Below, piece after piece: positions 36,058 to 45,641 of a DNA stretch of 54,719 nucleotides (positions within the stretch are counted from its first letter, which is position 1; the number at the start of each line of letters is the position of its first letter). The stretch is taken from positions 1 through 54,719 of the forward strand of contig CACJSU010000011.1 of NCBI GenBank assembly GCA_902596165.1. The letters are read 5' to 3'. Under the pieces are notes generated by a model. That model made no database searches. It worked only from the letters and a program-made list of their open reading frames with translations, and was not told the origin of the DNA. A program made the translations under genes and the position numbers. Origin of the DNA: an uncultured SAR86 cluster bacterium. Lineage in GTDB: Bacteria; Pseudomonadota; Gammaproteobacteria; Magnimaribacterales; D2472.

Positions 36058-37341
36058 TTATAATTCCTTAATTGCATCTTCAATCTTATTTTTTGTTTGA
36101 TCAATTATTGACTGATCGTGAGTGGAGGATATAAATCCAGCTTCATATTTTGAAGGCGCAAAGTATATCCCATGATTTAGGGCAGCATAAAAGAATTTTT
36201 TAAACATGGTATCGTCACTTTGTACAACATCCTCAAAATTATTTGGTAAGTTTTCACTAAAGAAAAAACCAAACATTCCTCCGATAGAGGAGGTTGAAAA
36301 TGGAATACCTTTAGCGCTCATTAGATCTTTTGTATGAGTCATTATCTCTATAGAAGCTTGTTCTAATGAATCAAATGGATTCTCTTTAATCAAAGCATCT
36401 ATTAAAGCAATGCCAGCACTCATTGCTAACGGATTTCCGGATAATGTGCCTGCTTGATATATGGGACCTAATGGAGCGAGTTGATCCATAACTGATTGCT
36501 TGCCTCCAAATGCTCCAACAGGAAGACCGCCGCCTATGACTTTTCCAAGAGCTGTTAAGTCAGGTTGAATCTCATATATAGCTTGCGCTCCTCCAAGCCC
36601 CACACGAAAACCTGACATCACTTCATCAAATATAAGTAGAGAATTGTATTTGTCGCATAACTTTCGTAAAGCATTCAGAAATTCGGGCTCTCCCGGAATA
36701 AATCCCATATTGCCAGCAATAGGCTCAACAATAATTGCAGCAAGATCATCACTAATTTCACTAGTAATTTTTAGCAAGGCTTCAATATCATTATAAGAAC
36801 AGCTATATGTTAATGCCGCTAACTCATTCGGTATCCCCGGAGAATCTGGCAAGCCAAAAGTAGAGACCCCAGAGCCTGCTTTGACTAGCAATGAGTCAAC
36901 ATGCCCGTGATAACAACCAGTAAATTTAAGAATTTTATTTTTGCCCGTGAAGCCTCTAGCAAGCCTAATACAACTCATGGTAGCTTCAGTTCCAGAATTT
37001 ACCATCCGTAGTTTCTCCATTGATGGAACCTGACCCTTAATCATTCTTGCAAGGGTATTTTCTAAGCTCGTGGGAGCACCATAACTTGTTCCAAGTTCTA
37101 ACTGAGCCTTAATAGCATCTAAAATAATTGGATTTGAGTGACCTAGAATCATTGGACCCCAGGAACCTATAAAATCTATGTATTGATTTTCATCTTCATC
37201 TATTAAAATTGGGCCTTTTGCAGACTTAAAAAAAATAGGCTTGCCATCTACGTTTTTGAATGCTCTAACTGGAGAATTTACACCACCGGGCATAAGAGAT
37301 TGAGCTTGCTTAAAAAGCGATTCTGAGTTTGTTCTTTTCAA
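36058..37341 (-). CDS. hemL: Glutamate-1-semialdehyde 2,1-aminomutase
   Basis: PLP enzyme that makes 5-aminolevulinate in C5-pathway tetrapyrrole synthesis. LMPGGVNSPVRAFKNV at the N-terminus, FTGCYHGHVDSLLVKAGSG and ALGKVIGGGLPVGAFGGK (PLP lysine) identify it. The 427-residue length is typical. A minus-strand TATAAT lies about 48 bases upstream of the start. The next gene upstream is hemJ, also a haem-pathway gene. Confidence 0.97.
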   Translation of the reverse strand: MKRTNSESLFKQAQSLMPGGVNSPVRAFKNVDGKPIFFKSAKGPILIDEDENQYIDFIGSWGPMILGHSNPIILDAIKAQLELGTSYGAPTSLENTLARMIKGQVPSMEKLRMVNSGTEATMSCIRLARGFTGKNKILKFTGCYHGHVDSLLVKAGSGVSTFGLPDSPGIPNELAALTYSCSYNDIEALLKITSEISDDLAAIIVEPIAGNMGFIPGEPEFLNALRKLCDKYNSLLIFDEVMSGFRVGLGGAQAIYEIQPDLTALGKVIGGGLPVGAFGGKQSVMDQLAPLGPIYQAGTLSGNPLAMSAGIALIDALIKENPFDSLEQASIEIMTHTKDLMSAKGIPFSTSSIGGMFGFFFSENLPNNFEDVVQSDDTMFKKFFYAALNHGIYFAPSKYEAGFISSTHDQSIIDQTKNKIEDAIKEL

Positions 37342-37388
37342 AGGTATTTAGTAATAATTTTTTATAGAAAGCGAACCCTGCACGCAGG

Positions 37389-37394
37389 ATTATA
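37389..37394 (-). promoter_or_regulatory. Candidate -10 box upstream of hemL
   Basis: TATAAT on the minus strand in the 95-base gap between hemJ and hemL. A short hairpin (AATCCTG-CGTG-CAGGGTT, one G-T pair) lies directly downstream at 37374-37391, partly over the box. No strong -35 hexamer is visible. Confidence 0.4.
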
Positions 37395-37436
37395 ACAAAT
37401 TTCTAAGTAATATTTTTACTTAAAAAGTTGGATTGT

Positions 37437-37868
37437 TTAGAATTTATAGACAGCAGCAATTATTCCTATAAGCAAAAGAAAGACTGGTAACTCGTTAAAA
37501 ACACGCAACTTAAAACCAGTCCAGTTATGTGAATTAGATTGTAAATCTTTGAGAATTTTCAAGCAAAAAATTTGGTAGAGTACCAAAGTCAAAACTACAA
37601 AAATCTTAGCAATTATCCACTTTTGAGAAAAAAATCTAATCCAATCAGACCCTAGAAAGCCCATCATTAATCCAAACAATAACGCTAATAGACCTATGGG
37701 GGTAATGAACTTTATCAAGTTTGCTTGCATAATTGTTAATTGATCTTTTGTTTCCTGGTTTTCACTTTCTACGTGGTAAACAAATAAACGCGGTAAGTAA
37801 AAAATGCCAGCAAACCATGAAACCATGAATAGAATATGCAGGACTTTAAAAACTAGGTAGATGTTCAT
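37437..37868 (-). CDS. hemJ: Protoporphyrinogen IX oxidase HemJ
   Basis: A 143-residue membrane protein with four hydrophobic segments (about 5-25, 53-75, 81-103, 123-142). The N-terminal FKVLHILFMVSWFAGIFYLP followed by RLFVYH is the HemJ/UPF0093 signature with the conserved histidine. HemJ oxidises protoporphyrinogen IX in bacteria lacking HemG or HemY. Adjacent to hemL on the same strand, supporting a haem role. Confidence 0.93.
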   Translation of the reverse strand: MNIYLVFKVLHILFMVSWFAGIFYLPRLFVYHVESENQETKDQLTIMQANLIKFITPIGLLALLFGLMMGFLGSDWIRFFSQKWIIAKIFVVLTLVLYQIFCLKILKDLQSNSHNWTGFKLRVFNELPVFLLLIGIIAAVYKF

Positions 37869-37963
37869 TCAAAATGTATTTTAGCCTCACTATTGTCTTA
37901 TAGAAAAATATTTTAGCTTTAGTGTTGTTGAAAATAATTTTATTCCTATAAAATAAGTATCTA

Positions 37964-38299
37964 ATGAGCTCTGAAATGACATCAATCAACTTAAGCAGCA
38001 ATGCCAAGAAACGCATCAAAGACCTTTTGCCTACTCATAAGTCAAAGTATTTTAGGGTTTATGTAACAGGTGGAGGGTGCTCAGGCTTTCAGTATGGGTT
38101 TAAGTTTGATGAAAGCCCTGAAGGGGATGATGATGTTGTAAATTTTGATGGCTTTACTCTCTTGCTGGATTCTCTCTCCTACCCATATCTTTATGGCTCG
38201 ACTTTAGATTTTGTTGAAGATCTCTCTGGTTCACGATTCTTAGTTACCAACCCAAATGCAAAGACTACATGTGGATGCGGAGAGTCTTTTACTATTTAA
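37964..38299 (+). CDS. erpA: Iron-sulfur cluster insertion protein ErpA
   Basis: A-type Fe-S carrier delivering clusters to apo-proteins. The three cluster cysteines are in GGGCSGFQYGF and TCGCGESF. The 111-residue length and NPNAKTTCGCGESF end fit ErpA rather than IscA. It overlaps anmK convergently by eight bases; the erpA/anmK/M23 peptidase/tyrS arrangement recurs in gammaproteobacteria. Confidence 0.94.
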   Translation: MSSEMTSINLSSNAKKRIKDLLPTHKSKYFRVYVTGGGCSGFQYGFKFDESPEGDDDVVNFDGFTLLLDSLSYPYLYGSTLDFVEDLSGSRFLVTNPNAKTTCGCGESFTI

Positions 38300-39380
38300 A
38301 CTTGGTTAGAGTTCCAAGCAACCCTTTATTTTTTTTGACAAGGAGAGGATTTCTGCAAACTCTTTGCCGTGCCATCCATCCAAATGCCATAGCCTCAATT
38401 GCTTGAGGATCGAAACCATATTCACTACTTGAAGTAAGAGCCATTTCTATGTGTTCCTCTATTGAGGATACTAAAAATTTATTTTTTTGCCCGCCACCAC
38501 AAATTATCACTTTATCAGGTATTTTTTTCAGCGTGTTTATAGATTTTTTTATGCATACAGCAGTGAGCTCAGTTAGAGTTGCTAAGACATCATTAGATGA
38601 TTTTTTTAACAGTTTCTTAGGGATGAATTTAATATTGAATATTTCTTTACCTGTTGACTTTGGATGACGCCTTTTAAAAAATGGATGAGCGAGCATTTTA
38701 TTAAGTGAAGGAATATGAACTTCCCCATTTTTTGCATACTCACCATTTTTATCAAAGGGACGATTAAGAAAATTCTGACAGTAAATATCCATAAGTGCGT
38801 TACCTGGCCCACAATCAGAACCATAAAATTCATCTTTTCCGTCTAAGTATGTATAGTTCGAAATTCCCCCAATATTTAAAACAACTAAAGGAGTATTTTT
38901 TATTGAAAAAATCTTTTGATGAAATTCAGGAACAAGTGGCGCACCTTCTCCACCAAGCTTTATATGATCATTTCTAAAATCACTAACAACGTCTATCTCG
39001 CATTCATCTGCAATAATTTTGGGGTCACCGGCTTGAATTGAAAACGGGTATTTATCTTTTGGCTTATGAAATAGTGTCTGCCCCGATAAACCAATCGCAG
39101 CTACATTTCTTTTATTAATTTTATTAAGAGCAAGAAATTTTTTTATTGACCTACTAAAAGCAAAACCAATTTTATTATTTAATTCAAAATACTTTTCAAG
39201 ACTTAATTCTTGTTGCTGAATTACTTTTGCAATATCTTTTCCTAAAGTCGCAGGATAATTAAAAGAGCTAAATTCTAATAGATTGATTTGATTAGAAAAT
39301 TTTATCGAGCAAATATCAATTCCATCATGGCTAGTGCCACTCATGGTACCTATAAAAATTCTATCTGAAGAGTTGCGCAT
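38292..39380 (-). CDS. anmK: Anhydro-N-acetylmuramic acid kinase
   Basis: Phosphorylates and opens anhMurNAc from recycled peptidoglycan, giving MurNAc-6-P. GTMSGTSHDGIDI is the N-terminal phosphate-binding motif; GGISNYTYL and DCGPGNALMD are also conserved. The 362-residue length is typical. Its start lies inside the 3' end of the upstream M23 peptidase gene (20-base overlap), linking wall cleavage and recycling. Confidence 0.95.
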   Translation of the reverse strand: MRNSSDRIFIGTMSGTSHDGIDICSIKFSNQINLLEFSSFNYPATLGKDIAKVIQQQELSLEKYFELNNKIGFAFSRSIKKFLALNKINKRNVAAIGLSGQTLFHKPKDKYPFSIQAGDPKIIADECEIDVVSDFRNDHIKLGGEGAPLVPEFHQKIFSIKNTPLVVLNIGGISNYTYLDGKDEFYGSDCGPGNALMDIYCQNFLNRPFDKNGEYAKNGEVHIPSLNKMLAHPFFKRRHPKSTGKEIFNIKFIPKKLLKKSSNDVLATLTELTAVCIKKSINTLKKIPDKVIICGGGQKNKFLVSSIEEHIEMALTSSSEYGFDPQAIEAMAFGWMARQRVCRNPLLVKKNKGLLGTLTKFK

Positions 39381-40617
39381 TGGGATCTTTGGATAATAAC
39401 TGATCTGCTAATTCTATGTAAGTATTCCTGAATACTTTAAATTGATCCATTTTAGACTGATCTATTGGAGATGCTGAGGGAAGTGCTACCTTCAGTGGAT
39501 CTGTTCTTTTTTCTCCGATTCTAAATTCATAATGAAGGTGAGGGGCTGTTGCTAAACCTGAATCACCAACATACCCTATGGTCTGACCTTGAGAAATCTT
39601 CATTCCTTTTGCAATACTTGGGTGGTACTTATCCATGTGAGCATATAAGGTTGTTATTTCTCCTCCGTGTCGAATAACTATCGTTCTCCCATATCCACCT
39701 TTCCATCCAATTGACTGAATTACTCCTTCACCCGTTGCCCGAATAGGCGTTCCTCTTTTAGCCGCATAATCAACCCCATTATGAGCCCTTATAGTATTAA
39801 GAATCGGATGCCTTCTATTTGGATTAAAGTGCGAACTTACATAGGCAAAATCAAGTGGAGCCTTTAAAAAAGCTTTTTCCAGACTCCCACCATCCTCATT
39901 AAAGTAATCCCATTTCTTGTTTCTACCTTCAAACCTAATAGCAGTGTATCGATTATTTTGATTGTAAAATTCTGCATACAAAATACTCCCGTTTTCAATT
40001 TTTTGCCCATCAACAAATGGAGTTTCATATAGGAGTTTAAACTTATCCCCAGCCCTAATATCAAAAACAAAATCAATGTCCCATCCAAAAATATAAGCCA
40101 GATCCATAATCACGCTTTCAGGAATATTATTTTTTAGCCCAGACAAATAAAATGATGATTCTATAAGTCCTGTTTTAAAAGAGTTAATAAGCTCTGGTTT
40201 TTTATCAATTCTTGTAATTGAGATCTTAGGAGATAAATCGATTTGATATGACAAAAGCGGCCCTTTATAGATAATAATTTTTTGCAACATTCTATCTAAG
40301 GACAAAAATTCTATTCTATTATTTGGCAGTATATTTTTTATCTCATTGGTTTTGTCTTCTCTAAAAATTTTATATGTATCATTGAGGGAGACCTTGTATT
40401 TTTCGAATATTAAGGAGAGGTTTTCTCCTTCTTGAACAGTATGAATTTTTTTTGTTTGAACGCTAGGTGTATTTTGAGTTGATAAAGATATAGTCTCCGA
40501 AATAATTTCTGGCAATATTTCTTCTTTTTCTAACCCGGCATCATAAATGTATAAGATTCCAAACAGTCCTAAAAAAACAAAAGGCAATGTTTTGGCGTTG
40601 GGTCTATAGGTACTCAC
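39361..40617 (-). CDS. Murein DD-endopeptidase of the M23 family (MepM-like)
   Basis: A 418-residue envelope protein: an N-terminal hydrophobic anchor (about 10-27, FVFLGLFGILYIY), a LysM-like/OapA region (IHTVQEGENLSLIFEKYKV), a middle domain, and a C-terminal M23 domain with zinc motifs HNGVDYAAKRGT (His, Asp) and HLHYEFR. MepM cleaves D-Ala-mDAP cross-links to allow wall growth. The anmK overlap supports a coupled role. Confidence 0.92.
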   Translation of the reverse strand: MSTYRPNAKTLPFVFLGLFGILYIYDAGLEKEEILPEIISETISLSTQNTPSVQTKKIHTVQEGENLSLIFEKYKVSLNDTYKIFREDKTNEIKNILPNNRIEFLSLDRMLQKIIIYKGPLLSYQIDLSPKISITRIDKKPELINSFKTGLIESSFYLSGLKNNIPESVIMDLAYIFGWDIDFVFDIRAGDKFKLLYETPFVDGQKIENGSILYAEFYNQNNRYTAIRFEGRNKKWDYFNEDGGSLEKAFLKAPLDFAYVSSHFNPNRRHPILNTIRAHNGVDYAAKRGTPIRATGEGVIQSIGWKGGYGRTIVIRHGGEITTLYAHMDKYHPSIAKGMKISQGQTIGYVGDSGLATAPHLHYEFRIGEKRTDPLKVALPSASPIDQSKMDQFKVFRNTYIELADQLLSKDPNAQLFR

Positions 40618-40628
40618 AGTTACTAAAT

Positions 40629-41327
40629 TTACCTGACTAGTTTAAATGATAGAGACCCAATATTTTCTATTTCAGCTTCAATTTTATCGTCAGGATTAAG
40701 CTTGCTAACTCCTGAAGGAGTTCCAGTAAAAATGATATCGCCAGGTTTAAGCGTTATGAATTTTGATAACCAGCTAATAAGCTCATCAACTTTCCAAGTC
40801 ATATTTGACAGATTGCTAGATTGTTTAATTTGGCCATTTACTTTGAGCAATATTCTGCCTTGATCTAAAAGCAAACCTTCTTTTTTTTGAATCTTTGATA
40901 TCGGCGCAGAATTATCAAATCCTTTGCTTAAGTCCCAAGGCTTGCCAGCTTCCTTTGCAACAGCTTGCATATCTCTTTTAGTGAGATCTACTCCTACTGC
41001 ATATCCAAAAATATGCTGACTTGCTTGTGATGCAGATATATTCGAGCACTCTGATTTTAAAAAAACAACAAGCTCAACCTCATGATGGAGATTGTCTGTT
41101 TGAGCCGGAAAGGGAATGTTTGCTAATTGGGTAATAGCTTGAGGCGGCTTACTGAAAAAAAATGGTTGATCTTTGTCTACCTCACCACCCATCTCTTTTG
41201 CATGATCAGCATAATTTTTACCTACACAGTAAACTTTTCCTACTGGAAATAGATCTTTACTTTCCTCTATAGCCATTCCCCTAACGATTGGCTTAAATAC
41301 AAAATGAGATTTCGAGAGTTCGGTCAT
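40629..41327 (-). CDS. Fumarylacetoacetate hydrolase family protein
   Basis: A 232-residue FAH-fold protein. VYCVGKNYADHAKEMG, HHEVELVVFL (metal-binding glutamates), GYAVGVDLTKRDMQ and FTGTPSGVSKL are family signatures. Members hydrolyse or decarboxylate acylpyruvates or oxaloacetate; the short single-domain form resembles acylpyruvase (FAHD1/YcgM). The exact substrate is not predictable. It starts 49 bases from the divergent tyrS. Confidence 0.9.
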   Translation of the reverse strand: MTELSKSHFVFKPIVRGMAIEESKDLFPVGKVYCVGKNYADHAKEMGGEVDKDQPFFFSKPPQAITQLANIPFPAQTDNLHHEVELVVFLKSECSNISASQASQHIFGYAVGVDLTKRDMQAVAKEAGKPWDLSKGFDNSAPISKIQKKEGLLLDQGRILLKVNGQIKQSSNLSNMTWKVDELISWLSKFITLKPGDIIFTGTPSGVSKLNPDDKIEAEIENIGSLSFKLVR

Positions 41328-41375
41328 ATGATTTCAAACATTTATTCGATTAAATACTATAATAAATGATTACTC

Positions 41376-42563
41376 ATGAAAGAAAATCTTAATTTAATTA
41401 AACGAGGCATTGATGAGCTTATTAGTGAAGATGAGCTAATAGCAAAACTCAAATCAAAGAAACAGCTTGTTGTGAAGGCTGGTTTTGATCCTACTGCGCC
41501 AGATTTACATCTTGGTCACACAGTACTTATTAATAAATTAAGACACTTCCAACAATTAGGTCATCAGATTATATTTTTAATTGGCGATTTTACTGGAATG
41601 ATCGGAGACCCTTCTGGAAAAAATAAAACCAGACCAGCTTTAGATGAGTCCGAGATAAAAGAAAATGCAAAGTCATATAAAAAACAAGTTTTCAAGATTC
41701 TAGATCCAAAGTTAACTGATGTAAGATTCAATTCTGAATGGAGCAACAAACTTGGTGCAGAAGGAATTATAAAGCTTGCATCTCAATACAACTTAGCAAG
41801 AATGCTTGAGCGTGATGATTTCAATAAAAGATATAAGTCTAATCAAACAATAGCTCTTCATGAATTCTTGTATCCTTTGATTCAAGCAAATGATTCTATT
41901 GCGCTTAAAGCAGATATAGAGCTTGGCGGCACTGATCAAAAATTTAACCTTCTTGTTGGCAGGGAACTTCAAAGGGCATATGGCCAAGAGCCTCAAATAG
42001 TAATCACAGTTCCAATTCTTGAAGGGTTAGATGGAAAGAATAAAATGTCTAAATCTCTAGAAAATTATGTAGGCATTGATGAGTCACCAAGCGAGATGTT
42101 TGGGAAAATTATGTCTATCTCAGATGAGCTTATGTGGAGATGGTATGAGTTATTAAGCTTCAAATCTATTGATGAAATAAATGCCCTCAAATCAGACCAA
42201 GCTAATGGAAAAAATCCAAGGGATATAAAAATAGATTTAGCAAAAGAACTTATTTCCCGCTTCCATGATGATCAATCAGCCAATCTTGCCGAGTCAAACT
42301 TTATAAATCAGTTTCAAAAAAAGAATATCCCAGATGATATAGAAGAATTGTCTTTTACTATATCAGAGAGCTCAATTCCCTTAGTCAATCTTTTAAAAGA
42401 TTGTGGAATGACCAGCAGCACATCTGAGGCAATGAGAATGATTAAGCAAGGAGCTGTAAGAATTGATGAAGAGAAAATTACAGATACAAAACATGTCATC
42501 TCTTCTGGCACTTCAGCCATTTATCAAGTAGGAAAAAGAAAATTTAAAAAAATAACCCTTTAG
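41376..42563 (+). CDS. tyrS: Tyrosyl-tRNA synthetase
   Basis: Class I synthetase charging tRNA-Tyr. [17 protein letters not shown] contains the HIGH-type motif (HLGH) and [14 protein letters not shown] the KMSKS loop; the C-terminal S4-like RNA-binding domain runs from about residue 330 ([19 protein letters not shown]). The [12 protein letters not shown] stretch and 395-residue length match the TyrZ-like subgroup. Confidence 0.96.
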   Translation: MKENLNLIKRGIDELISEDELIAKLKSKKQLVVKAGFDPTAPDLHLGHTVLINKLRHFQQLGHQIIFLIGDFTGMIGDPSGKNKTRPALDESEIKENAKSYKKQVFKILDPKLTDVRFNSEWSNKLGAEGIIKLASQYNLARMLERDDFNKRYKSNQTIALHEFLYPLIQANDSIALKADIELGGTDQKFNLLVGRELQRAYGQEPQIVITVPILEGLDGKNKMSKSLENYVGIDESPSEMFGKIMSISDELMWRWYELLSFKSIDEINALKSDQANGKNPRDIKIDLAKELISRFHDDQSANLAESNFINQFQKKNIPDDIEELSFTISESSIPLVNLLKDCGMTSSTSEAMRMIKQGAVRIDEEKITDTKHVISSGTSAIYQVGKRKFKKITL

Positions 42564-42598
42564 ATTTAATAATATAATCCCAAATTGAGTATATAAAT

Positions 42599-43294
42599 AT
42601 GCAACAGTTTTTATCTTCTATTAGTTTTTGTATAAGCAACATTGGATACTTGTTTATCTTGTGCCTACCAGTTATGACCTTTGAAATTGCTTTGGCTAGC
42701 TTAATAGCTTCTTTAGATATTCAGGCTAGTTCAGATACAGCGGCTCTGGAGGCAATTGGCGAAATATCTTCGCAGGTACTTTTTTTAGTGCTCGCATCTC
42801 TTATTCTCTCGGTAGCTTTAAGTGGTGGCTGTATGGCTGCCTTTCGCTCTTTATCTAGTGATAGGTTGTTGAGCCCATATCAAGCGCTTTTTGCAGGTCT
42901 AAAAAAGTTTTTTCCCTTACTTTGGTCTAATATTCTCCATTCTATTGCATATGGGCTAGGATTTTTGATGTTAATTTTGCCAGGATTTTATTTGTATGGT
43001 CGTCTGGGATTATTTCCATTGTTTATTATGTTTGAAGACAAGGGCGTGATGGATTCTTTTGGAGAATCTTGGAATCTAACAGAAGAAGTCGCAACAAAAT
43101 TATTTGCTCTTACTGCAATCTTTATGAGTATTCAGCTTAGCTTTGGATTCATTGGAGGCATCACGAAGACTGATGGAGCCTTATGGTTTTTAATTGCAGC
43201 AACAACTTTAAAATATGCAACATTAATGCCTTTGTTTTATTTATTTTTTAGCCTGTATCAGTCTGTAAAAAATAAACCAGAGTTGGGAAGTTAA
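42599..43294 (+). CDS. Multi-pass membrane protein, hypothetical
   Basis: A 231-residue protein with about five or six hydrophobic segments (near 10-35, 55-80, 105-135, 160-180 and 195-220). Loops carry ALSGGCMAAFRSL and DSFGESWNLT, the latter reminiscent of bacterial membrane proteins with a repeated GxSW/FxxSW motif (DUF975 or YciC-like), but I cannot assign it firmly. The kinase-like gene starts four bases after its stop, so the three genes to 44094 are probably one unit. Confidence 0.7.
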   Translation: MQQFLSSISFCISNIGYLFILCLPVMTFEIALASLIASLDIQASSDTAALEAIGEISSQVLFLVLASLILSVALSGGCMAAFRSLSSDRLLSPYQALFAGLKKFFPLLWSNILHSIAYGLGFLMLILPGFYLYGRLGLFPLFIMFEDKGVMDSFGESWNLTEEVATKLFALTAIFMSIQLSFGFIGGITKTDGALWFLIAATTLKYATLMPLFYLFFSLYQSVKNKPELGS

Positions 43295-43298
43295 AACA

Positions 43299-43709
43299 AT
43301 GAAAATATTAGTGATGGGATTGCCGGGTAGCGGCAAAACTTACCTTACTCAAAGATTAGTGCCATTACTAAATGCAGCATGGTATAACGCTGACCAAGTA
43401 AGAAAGATGTCCAATGATTGGGATTTTTCTGATGAAGGCAGAAAAAGACAGTCAATGAGAATGAAGGCTTTTGCAGATTTTGAAAAATCGCATGGTCGAT
43501 ATGTTATATGTGATTTTGTTTGTCCTACCACGGAAACGCGAAAAAATTTTGATGCTGATATTGTAATTTGGATGGATACTATCAAAGAGGGGAGATACGA
43601 AGATACTAATAAGCTATTTCAAACTCCGGAAAAGGTTGATTTTCATATCACAGAGTGGAATGAGCACAATCAAGATGATGTAGCCAAGGAGATTTTAAAA
43701 AATGTTTGA
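43299..43709 (+). CDS. Small P-loop kinase, adenylylsulfate kinase-like
   Basis: A 136-residue protein with Walker A GLPGSGKTYLTQRL (residues 7-14 core) and WYNADQVRKMSNDWDFSDEGR, which parallels the APS-kinase region with its ADxVR motif. FVCPTTETRKNF resembles the CPxxExR-like segment of that family. It is shorter than real APS kinase (about 200) and lacks other sulfate-assimilation genes nearby, so sulfur assimilation is unlikely. It overlaps the nucleotidyltransferase gene by eight bases; the two probably make a modified compound together. Confidence 0.75.
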   Translation: MKILVMGLPGSGKTYLTQRLVPLLNAAWYNADQVRKMSNDWDFSDEGRKRQSMRMKAFADFEKSHGRYVICDFVCPTTETRKNFDADIVIWMDTIKEGRYEDTNKLFQTPEKVDFHITEWNEHNQDDVAKEILKNV

Positions 43710-44094
43710 TTGGAAAAAACCAACTGTGCAGATGTTAGGAAGATGGCAGCCCTGGCATGAAGGTCATCAAGCGCTATTTAAGCGCTGCGTTGCAAAAACT
43801 GGTCAAGTAATAATACAAGTTCGAGATGTACAGGGAGCATCAGGGGGAGATGGGCAAGGAGATAATCCTTTTGATTTCGATGAAGTTTGTAGCAATATTG
43901 AAGCAGACCTTCTTAAAGATGGCTTTAAAAGAGGGAAAGAGTATGAAATCATGCTGGTACCGAATATTGTTAATATCACATATGGTCGAGGGGTTGGTTA
44001 CTCATTTGAAGAAGAAGTATTTGACAGCTCAGTAACTGAAATCAGTGCTACAAAAATTCGTCAAAAACTTAGAGAGGAAGGTAAGCTTGATTAA
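43702..44094 (+). CDS. Cytidylyltransferase-like nucleotidyltransferase
   Basis: A 130-residue HIGH-superfamily transferase. GRWQPWHEGHQALF carries HxGH (H19, H22), and ISATKIRQKLREEGK matches the ISSTKIR motif. The size fits glycerol-3-phosphate cytidylyltransferase or nicotinamide-nucleotide adenylyltransferase-like enzymes, but the substrate is unknown. It overlaps the preceding kinase by eight bases. Kinase plus nucleotidyltransferase suggests phosphorylation then NTP activation of a small molecule (inference). Confidence 0.78.
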   Translation: MFDWKKPTVQMLGRWQPWHEGHQALFKRCVAKTGQVIIQVRDVQGASGGDGQGDNPFDFDEVCSNIEADLLKDGFKRGKEYEIMLVPNIVNITYGRGVGYSFEEEVFDSSVTEISATKIRQKLREEGKLD

Positions 44095-44106
44095 TTCATC
44101 AGCTTG

Positions 44107-44135
44107 TTTCCCAAGAGCATTGTTTAGTTTATAAT
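44107..44135 (+). promoter_or_regulatory. Candidate promoter of tRNA-Ile
   Basis: TATAAT at 44130-44135 lies about 19 bases before the mature tRNA 5' end. Upstream boxes are weak: TTTCCC (44107-44112) at 17-base spacing or TTGTTT (44104-44109) at 20. Confidence 0.5.
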
Positions 44136-44153
44136 CGCTTTTCCCAATTTATT

Positions 44154-44231
<78 letters not shown>

Positions 44232-44281
44232 TTTAGTTATAAAACTTTTACTTTCATCGGCATTTGTAATACTTTGTTGTG

Positions 44282-45595
44282 ATGAAAAATAAAGACAATA
44301 CAAACTCAAACATGCAAAAAGTAGCATTGACTGCTTTAGCTGGAACCAGCATAGAATGGTATGACTTTTTTCTTTATGGAGCCGCCGCCGCACTCATATT
44401 CCCAACAGCTTTTTTTGGAGAAGCAACTCCCTCAACAGCTTTAATTTTGTCTTTATTAACTTTTGCAGCAGGTTTCATTGCAAGACCAATCGGCGGGGTT
44501 ATTTTTGGACATTATGGAGATAGAATTGGTCGAAAAAAAACATTAGTCATCGCATTAATTTTAATGGGAGTGTCTTCTACTTTAATCGGGTTGTTGCCAA
44601 CTTATGCAATGATTGGAGTAACTGCTCCCATTCTTCTTACTTCTTTACGCTTTGCTCAAGGTCTTGCAATTGGAGGTCAGTGGGGGGGAGCTATGTTGTT
44701 GGTTACTGAAAGTGCTCCACGAAATCAAAGAGGGTATTATGGAGCTTTTGCCCAAGCTGGTGCGCCAATAGGAGTAATTTTAGCTAATCTTGCATTCATT
44801 CTTACAAGTTCACTTGTTTCAGAGGAATCCTTTTATTCTTGGGGATGGCGGATTCCATTTCTTGCAAGCGCAGTTTTGATCGGTATTAGCATGTACATAC
44901 AAATCAATTTAGAGGATACAAAAGCTTTTAAAGAACTCCAGGCAATGAAAGGAGATCATAATCATAAAAATGAAACTATTAGACGATCTCCCATAATTGA
45001 AGCGATCAAAAAATATCCAAGTCGGATTTCTTTAGCTGCAGGAGCTTTTCTTTCAATTCAGGTAACCTTTTATATACTGATAGCTTTTTTGCTGGCGTAT
45101 GGCGTATCAAGCGCAGAAATCTCAAGAGATGATATGTTGGCAGCAGTATTGATTGCATCTGCAATAATGGTCCCATGCCAGTTTATATTTTCTTCCTACT
45201 CTGACAGGAATGGAAGGAAGGGAATATTTATGGCTGGCGCAGTATTAACGGGTCTGTGGGCTTTTGCAATATTTCCGCTTGTCGATACTGGAAACTTCTG
45301 GTTAGTAGTTTTGGCTATCACAGTTGGGTTAATATTTGTTGGCATGATGTATGGACCCCAAGCAGCATTTTTTACCGAACTATTCTCTACCGAAGTAAGA
45401 TATTCTGGAGCAACTCTTGGTTATCAGTTTGGTGCAATATTAGGAGGAGCATTTGCTCCAACAATTGCTGCCTTTCTGTGGAACAACTATGGTATTTTTT
45501 GGGTATCTGTTTATATAGCTTTTGCCTCATTCCTAACATTGTTATCGGTTATGGCGCTAACTGAGACCTATCAAAACAACCTCAGTGATAAATAG
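44282..45595 (+). CDS. MFS transporter of the metabolite:H+ symporter (MHS) family
   Basis: A 437-residue protein with about 12 hydrophobic segments. GTSIEWYDFFLYGAAA at the start, FGHYGDRIGRKKTLV in the loop 2-3 position and LRFAQGLAIGGQWGGA are MHS hallmarks (ProP, ShiA, KgtP group). Likely substrates are organic acids, betaine-like compounds or aromatic acids; none can be fixed. I chose the ATG at 44282; a GTG directly before it is also in frame. It begins 51 bases after the tRNA. Confidence 0.9.
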   Translation: MKNKDNTNSNMQKVALTALAGTSIEWYDFFLYGAAAALIFPTAFFGEATPSTALILSLLTFAAGFIARPIGGVIFGHYGDRIGRKKTLVIALILMGVSSTLIGLLPTYAMIGVTAPILLTSLRFAQGLAIGGQWGGAMLLVTESAPRNQRGYYGAFAQAGAPIGVILANLAFILTSSLVSEESFYSWGWRIPFLASAVLIGISMYIQINLEDTKAFKELQAMKGDHNHKNETIRRSPIIEAIKKYPSRISLAAGAFLSIQVTFYILIAFLLAYGVSSAEISRDDMLAAVLIASAIMVPCQFIFSSYSDRNGRKGIFMAGAVLTGLWAFAIFPLVDTGNFWLVVLAITVGLIFVGMMYGPQAAFFTELFSTEVRYSGATLGYQFGAILGGAFAPTIAAFLWNNYGIFWVSVYIAFASFLTLLSVMALTETYQNNLSDK

Positions 45596-45627
45596 TAGCT
45601 ATATCTTTTAATGCTAAATTCAAATAT

Positions 45628-45633
45628 TATAAA
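45628..45633 (+). promoter_or_regulatory. Candidate -10 box of the thiamine operon
   Basis: TATAAA, about eight bases before the expected transcription start and fourteen before the riboswitch 5' stem. The -35 region has only weak matches. Confidence 0.4.
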
Positions 45634-45641
45634 ATCTAATT

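Noticed and set aside
43299-43709. Sulfate assimilation APS kinase
   Set aside because: The protein is too short, and no cysD, cysN, cysH or related gene is nearby; its partner is a HxGH nucleotidyltransferase.
45256-45564. Plus-strand open frame of 102 codons inside the transporter gene
   Set aside because: It is an out-of-frame reading within the MHS transporter, with cysteine- and tryptophan-rich nonsense composition.
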